A stretch of DNA of 7,024 nucleotides from Paludibacter sp. (lineage in GTDB: Bacteria > Bacteroidota > Bacteroidia > Bacteroidales > Paludibacteraceae), in the NCBI GenBank assembly GCA_031284665.1, contig JAITXR010000149.1:1-7024 (forward strand). The letters run 5' to 3'. The number at the start of each line of letters is the position of its first letter. Position 1 is the first letter of the stretch. A program made the translations under genes and the position numbers. The notes beneath the pieces were generated by a model. The model ran no database searches. It was not told the DNA's origin and saw only the letters and a program-made list of their open reading frames with translations. Shown piece after piece: positions 4,095 to 7,024 of this stretch.

Positions 4095-7024
4095 ATGAAA
4101 GAAAAACTGATAGTATGCCTTGTCGAGCATCCAAGTTTCGGCTATATTCTTCAACCTGTGCTTACTGAGGCTGCAGGTGTTGATTTGTGGACAGTGATTG
4201 AAGTGCCAAGTACTGTTTCGCCCTGTTTTGCAAAACTTACGGCGCGGGAAAAAGAACTTGTGTCTATTTATGAAAAATATTCCGAAAGAGCGTTGATGAA
4301 GGCTTATTCGCGCGAAAAAAATGTAAAAAACTTTCGTGAGAAACTCAACCGCAAGTTGTTGGAACTTTACATCCGTCCGTTTATTGAGACGCAACATCGA
4401 AAAATTGTGGCGATAATTGCCGAATTGCAAATTGAAGTTTTTCATCGCCGCGAAATTCAAACAAAAGTTCTGCACAAGTCCGAACAAATCACTTTCCAAG
4501 CGCAAAATGCAAAAGTGGTTTTTAATTTCAAGAAAAATAATAGTGGCGACCTTGAATATTTTATTCAGGTTAACGACGGCGAAAGTGTGATTAATCTCCA
4601 ATCGCGTTTTTATGTTGTGCTGTGCGATAAACCCGCTGTGGTGATTATTGATAAAAAAATGCTTGTTTTTGAAGATATTGATGCCAAAAAACTTACACCT
4701 TTTGTTTCCAAAGCATTTGTTAGTGTGGCGGCTGCGACGCTGAAAAGTTATATCGAAAAATTTGTTGTTCAGTGTGTTTCCAAGTACGATGTTAATTCCG
4801 ATGGTTTGGATATTATTGAACTTCACCCTGCCAAAAGTGCCATTCTCACTTTGGCATCCAATCTGCAATCGGTGCCGGTGCTGCGGCTGAATTTCAGATA
4901 TTCTAATCGTACTTATTTTTCGACCGCTACGTGGAAAGGCAATGCCAAAGAGGCTTTTGTCGCCGAGCGGAATGGGCAAGCGATTATTTATTGGTTTTGG
5001 CGCGATGCGGAATGGGAAAAACAAATGAAAAGTTTGTTGATAGATAATGGACTGAAAATGAGCGCAACAGGCGATTTCTATGCTGACAGTGCGACTTCGG
5101 AATCAACTTTGAAATGGATCACGAGTAACCAACAAGTGGTGGAAAATTTTGAATTTACTCAGCAAAAAGATAACAATTATTATTTTGGAGAAATTAACCT
5201 CGACTTTGCGATTGACCAAAAGCAGGATTGGTTTGATTTGCGAACTTATGTTGTTTTTGGTGAATATAAAATTCCGTTTATCAAGTTTCGCCATCATATA
5301 TTAAACAATATCCGCGAGTATGTGTTGCCCGATAATACGATTGCAATTTTGCCCGAAGAATGGTTTAGTCGATACAGCGAACTGTTTCATTTTGTGAAAC
5401 AGGATGCCGAAAACTTGCGGCTTAATAAATGCCATTTTCGCCTGCTCGAGAATGTTGCAACGCGGAATTTTGATTATCACGCTTTTTCTCAAATCGAGGA
5501 TGTGCCGGTGCCGAAAAGTTTCAATGGTGTGTTGCGTCAATATCAAAAAAAAGGATTTTCGTGGCTCGTGCATTTATACAAACACTCGTTTGGGGCTTGC
5601 CTTGCCGACGATATGGGACTTGGCAAAACTCTGCAAACTATTGCTTTGCTGCTGTATGTGAAAAATCAAAACCCCATTCCCAAAAAAAGTGATAGTCCCC
5701 CACAAATTGGTGTAAAATCTCTCACGCTTTTTGATGACCTTAATATTGAGGAGCAACATCCTCTTCCCACGCTTGGGCTTGCATCCTTGCTGGTAATGCC
5801 CACGTCGCTGATTTTTAACTGGAAAAAAGAATTACATCGTTTTGCCCCGTCATTAAAGTTTTGCGATTATTCGGGCAACAAACGCTCTGCCGGTAATTTT
5901 AATAAATGTGATGTTATTTTAACCACTTACGGTACATTGCGTAAGGATATTGAAATATTGTCGAAATTCAATTTTCAATATCTTGTGCTCGACGAAAGTC
6001 AGTACGTGAAAAACCCTGATTCACATACTTTTAAGGCGGTAAAACAAATCACGGCAGCCCATAAACTTGCGCTTACAGGTACGCCTATCGAAAACTCGCT
6101 GCTCGACCTTTGGGCGCAATTTAACATCCTGAACGAAAGCCTGTTGGGCAGTTATGAAACTTTTAAAAAACATTATGTTAATCCTATTCAAAATATGGAT
6201 AATGGAGACAAGCACGAAAGCACGAAAGCACGAATCGCAGGCGCACTCACTTCGCCCCTTCGCCCTTTTGCCCCTTCGCCCCTTAATCAGAATGAACAGC
6301 TGTTTAATCTCATTACCCCCTTTATCCTTCGCCGCACCAAGCAAGAAGTTGCGCCCGAACTGCCGCCATTAAGTCAGGAAATAATTTATTGTCCGATGTC
6401 CGACGAGCAGCACAAAATCTATAACGCCGAGCGTAATAAATTACGCAATATGATATTAACCGACGAATTTTGGGAAAACCCGAAAAAACGCAGCATTTTA
6501 TCTCTGCAAGCCATTACTCGACTGCGCCTGATAGCCAATCATCCGAATTTTGTGGAAAATGCAGGTAAAAAGCACGAAAGCACGAAAGCGCGAATAGCGG
6601 CACTCCCTTCGCCCCTTCCTCCTTCCGAGCCTTCGCCCATCTGTGCCCTTTCCGGTAAATTCGAGCAAGTCATCAACCAGATGGAAACCATTTTAGCCGA
6701 AAATCACAAAGTAATAGTTTTCTCGTCGTTTGTGCGGCACTTGCGGCTGTTCTCCGACTATTTCGACTCGCTTGGATGGCAGTATTCGTGGCTCGCAGGT
6801 ACAACTCCCGCTGCGGAGCGCGAGGCGGAAATTAACAGATTTATGAACGAAAAAGGAAAGGTCAACTGTTTCTTTGTCTCGCTCAAAGCGGGTGGAGTAG
6901 GGCTTAATCTGACTGCTGCCGACTACGTTTTTATCCTCGACCCTTGGTGGAATCCCGCCGCCGAAATGCAAGCCATTAGTCGCTCGCACCGCATCGGGCA
7001 ACGGAAAAACGTGATGGTGTACCG
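4095..7024 (+). CDS. SNF2-family DEAD/DEAH-type helicase (3' end cut off)
   Basis: One frame is open from the ATG at 4095 to the window edge (976 full codons, no stop); the protein is partial at its C-terminus. SNF2-family ATPases translocate on double-stranded DNA to remodel bound proteins; the bacterial role of this branch is unassigned. Residues 1 to about 470 form a long N-terminal region with no motif I recognise. The ATPase core follows: LRQYQKKGFSWL, motif I DDMGLGKT (505-512, K511), Ia VMPTSLIFNW, II DESQ (633-636), III LTGTP (660-664), FILRRTK, IV KVIVFSSF (872-879), V AGGVGLNLT (932-940) and VI QAISRSHRIGQ (959-969, with R963 and R966). All motifs are intact, so the protein is probably active. 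Two repeat-derived inserts at about 706-730 and 826-849 interrupt the core in loops. Only a short tail should be missing. No Shine-Dalgarno motif. Confidence 0.95.
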   Translation, partial: MKEKLIVCLVEHPSFGYILQPVLTEAAGVDLWTVIEVPSTVSPCFAKLTAREKELVSIYEKYSERALMKAYSREKNVKNFREKLNRKLLELYIRPFIETQHRKIVAIIAELQIEVFHRREIQTKVLHKSEQITFQAQNAKVVFNFKKNNSGDLEYFIQVNDGESVINLQSRFYVVLCDKPAVVIIDKKMLVFEDIDAKKLTPFVSKAFVSVAAATLKSYIEKFVVQCVSKYDVNSDGLDIIELHPAKSAILTLASNLQSVPVLRLNFRYSNRTYFSTATWKGNAKEAFVAERNGQAIIYWFWRDAEWEKQMKSLLIDNGLKMSATGDFYADSATSESTLKWITSNQQVVENFEFTQQKDNNYYFGEINLDFAIDQKQDWFDLRTYVVFGEYKIPFIKFRHHILNNIREYVLPDNTIAILPEEWFSRYSELFHFVKQDAENLRLNKCHFRLLENVATRNFDYHAFSQIEDVPVPKSFNGVLRQYQKKGFSWLVHLYKHSFGACLADDMGLGKTLQTIALLLYVKNQNPIPKKSDSPPQIGVKSLTLFDDLNIEEQHPLPTLGLASLLVMPTSLIFNWKKELHRFAPSLKFCDYSGNKRSAGNFNKCDVILTTYGTLRKDIEILSKFNFQYLVLDESQYVKNPDSHTFKAVKQITAAHKLALTGTPIENSLLDLWAQFNILNESLLGSYETFKKHYVNPIQNMDNGDKHESTKARIAGALTSPLRPFAPSPLNQNEQLFNLITPFILRRTKQEVAPELPPLSQEIIYCPMSDEQHKIYNAERNKLRNMILTDEFWENPKKRSILSLQAITRLRLIANHPNFVENAGKKHESTKARIAALPSPLPPSEPSPICALSGKFEQVINQMETILAENHKVIVFSSFVRHLRLFSDYFDSLGWQYSWLAGTTPAAEREAEINRFMNEKGKVNCFFVSLKAGGVGLNLTAADYVFILDPWWNPAAEMQAISRSHRIGQRKNVMVY
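6211..6281 (+). repeat. Compound octamer element, copy A, in frame in the SNF2 gene
   Basis: Three perfect AGCACGAA units (6211-6234), a 15-nt spacer (6235-6249), then four CTTCGCCC units (6250-6281; the third is TTTTGCCC). In the gene's frame it encodes KHESTKARI...SPLRPFAPSPL, residues 706-730. It lies between motif III and the FILRRTK block, just after FKKHYVNPIQN, where relatives I recall have only a short charged linker. The composition (Pro-rich second half, GC-rich tract) differs from the surrounding protein. Confidence 0.85.
6571..6638 (+). repeat. Compound octamer element, copy B, in frame in the SNF2 gene
   Basis: Same plan as copy A: AGCACGAA twice, then AGCGCGAA (6587-6594), a 12-nt spacer, and four octamer slots (6607-6638), the first and last being perfect CTTCGCCC and the middle two diverged. 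The first 25 nt match copy A at 24 positions. It is exactly 3 nt shorter than copy A, all in the spacer. It encodes KHESTKARIAALPSPL and a Pro-rich tail (826-848), placed between IANHPNFV and SGKFEQV, another loop of variable length in SNF2 proteins. Confidence 0.85.

Noticed and set aside
4020..5024. 334-aa minus-strand open frame
   Set aside because: It is antisense to the N-terminal half of the SNF2 gene, rich in Asn, Phe, Lys and His as expected for a shadow frame, and covers the divergent promoter region.
5680..5780. Possible third insert in the SNF2 core between motifs I and Ia
   Set aside because: It has no octamer units, and Bacteroidetes relatives as I recall them have a linker with a similar LFDD-like block here; treated as family-typical.
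6211..6638. CRISPR array or clustered direct repeats
   Set aside because: Only two copies, 360 bp apart, separated by conserved helicase coding sequence; no regular repeat-spacer alternation.

Overview
The window looks like chromosomal DNA of a Bacteroidota (Bacteroidetes) bacterium, probably an uncultured or environmental member of the Bacteroidales side. The clues are upstream promoter-like sites of the TAnnTTTGY type (one with a TTTG box 20 nt upstream), start regions that are A/T-rich without Shine-Dalgarno motifs, and protein families with a Bacteroidetes flavour (single-domain RNase Z, small FtsB/DivIC protein, large SNF2 protein with a DESQ box). This placement is inference from sequence features; no search was run.

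Layout, left to right. Bases 1-191 hold no supportable gene but carry two different perfect palindromes (39-71 and 164-187), the second lying almost against the stop codon of rnz. rnz (ribonuclease Z, minus strand) and murB (peptidoglycan precursor reductase, plus strand) diverge from a short A/T-rich promoter region. murB runs tail to tail into mltG, the two stop codons sharing one TTAA. mltG is the last gene of a minus-strand cluster read as FtsB/DivIC-family divisome protein -> 107-aa four-helix membrane protein -> mltG. From 4095 to the right edge runs one very long plus-strand gene, a SNF2-family helicase-like ATPase (976 codons in the window, C-terminus cut off), divergent from the division cluster.

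Functional theme: murB supplies UDP-MurNAc for peptidoglycan, MltG cuts nascent glycan strands at the inner membrane, and the FtsB/DivIC-type protein belongs to the septal machinery, so the centre is a small cell-wall and division neighbourhood. rnz (tRNA 3' processing) and the SNF2 ATPase (nucleic-acid remodelling) are housekeeping or unassigned neighbours.

The most unusual content is a set of short periodic repeats. Two copies of a compound octamer element, (AGCACGAA)x3 - spacer - (CTTCGCCC)x4, sit in frame inside the conserved ATPase core of the SNF2 gene, each in an inter-motif loop. Both octamers lack stop codons in all six frames and give the same cyclic octapeptide in any forward frame, so the element is intrinsically tolerated inside genes. 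Two separate heptamer arrays (CATCGTG-type upstream of the division gene, AGTGGAG-type upstream of mltG) sit in the intergenic gaps. The second notable structure is a 12-bp perfect inverted repeat (4043-4054 / 4067-4078) in which each arm supplies the -7 box of one promoter and the -33 box of the opposing promoter, giving interlocked divergent promoters for the SNF2 gene and the division cluster.
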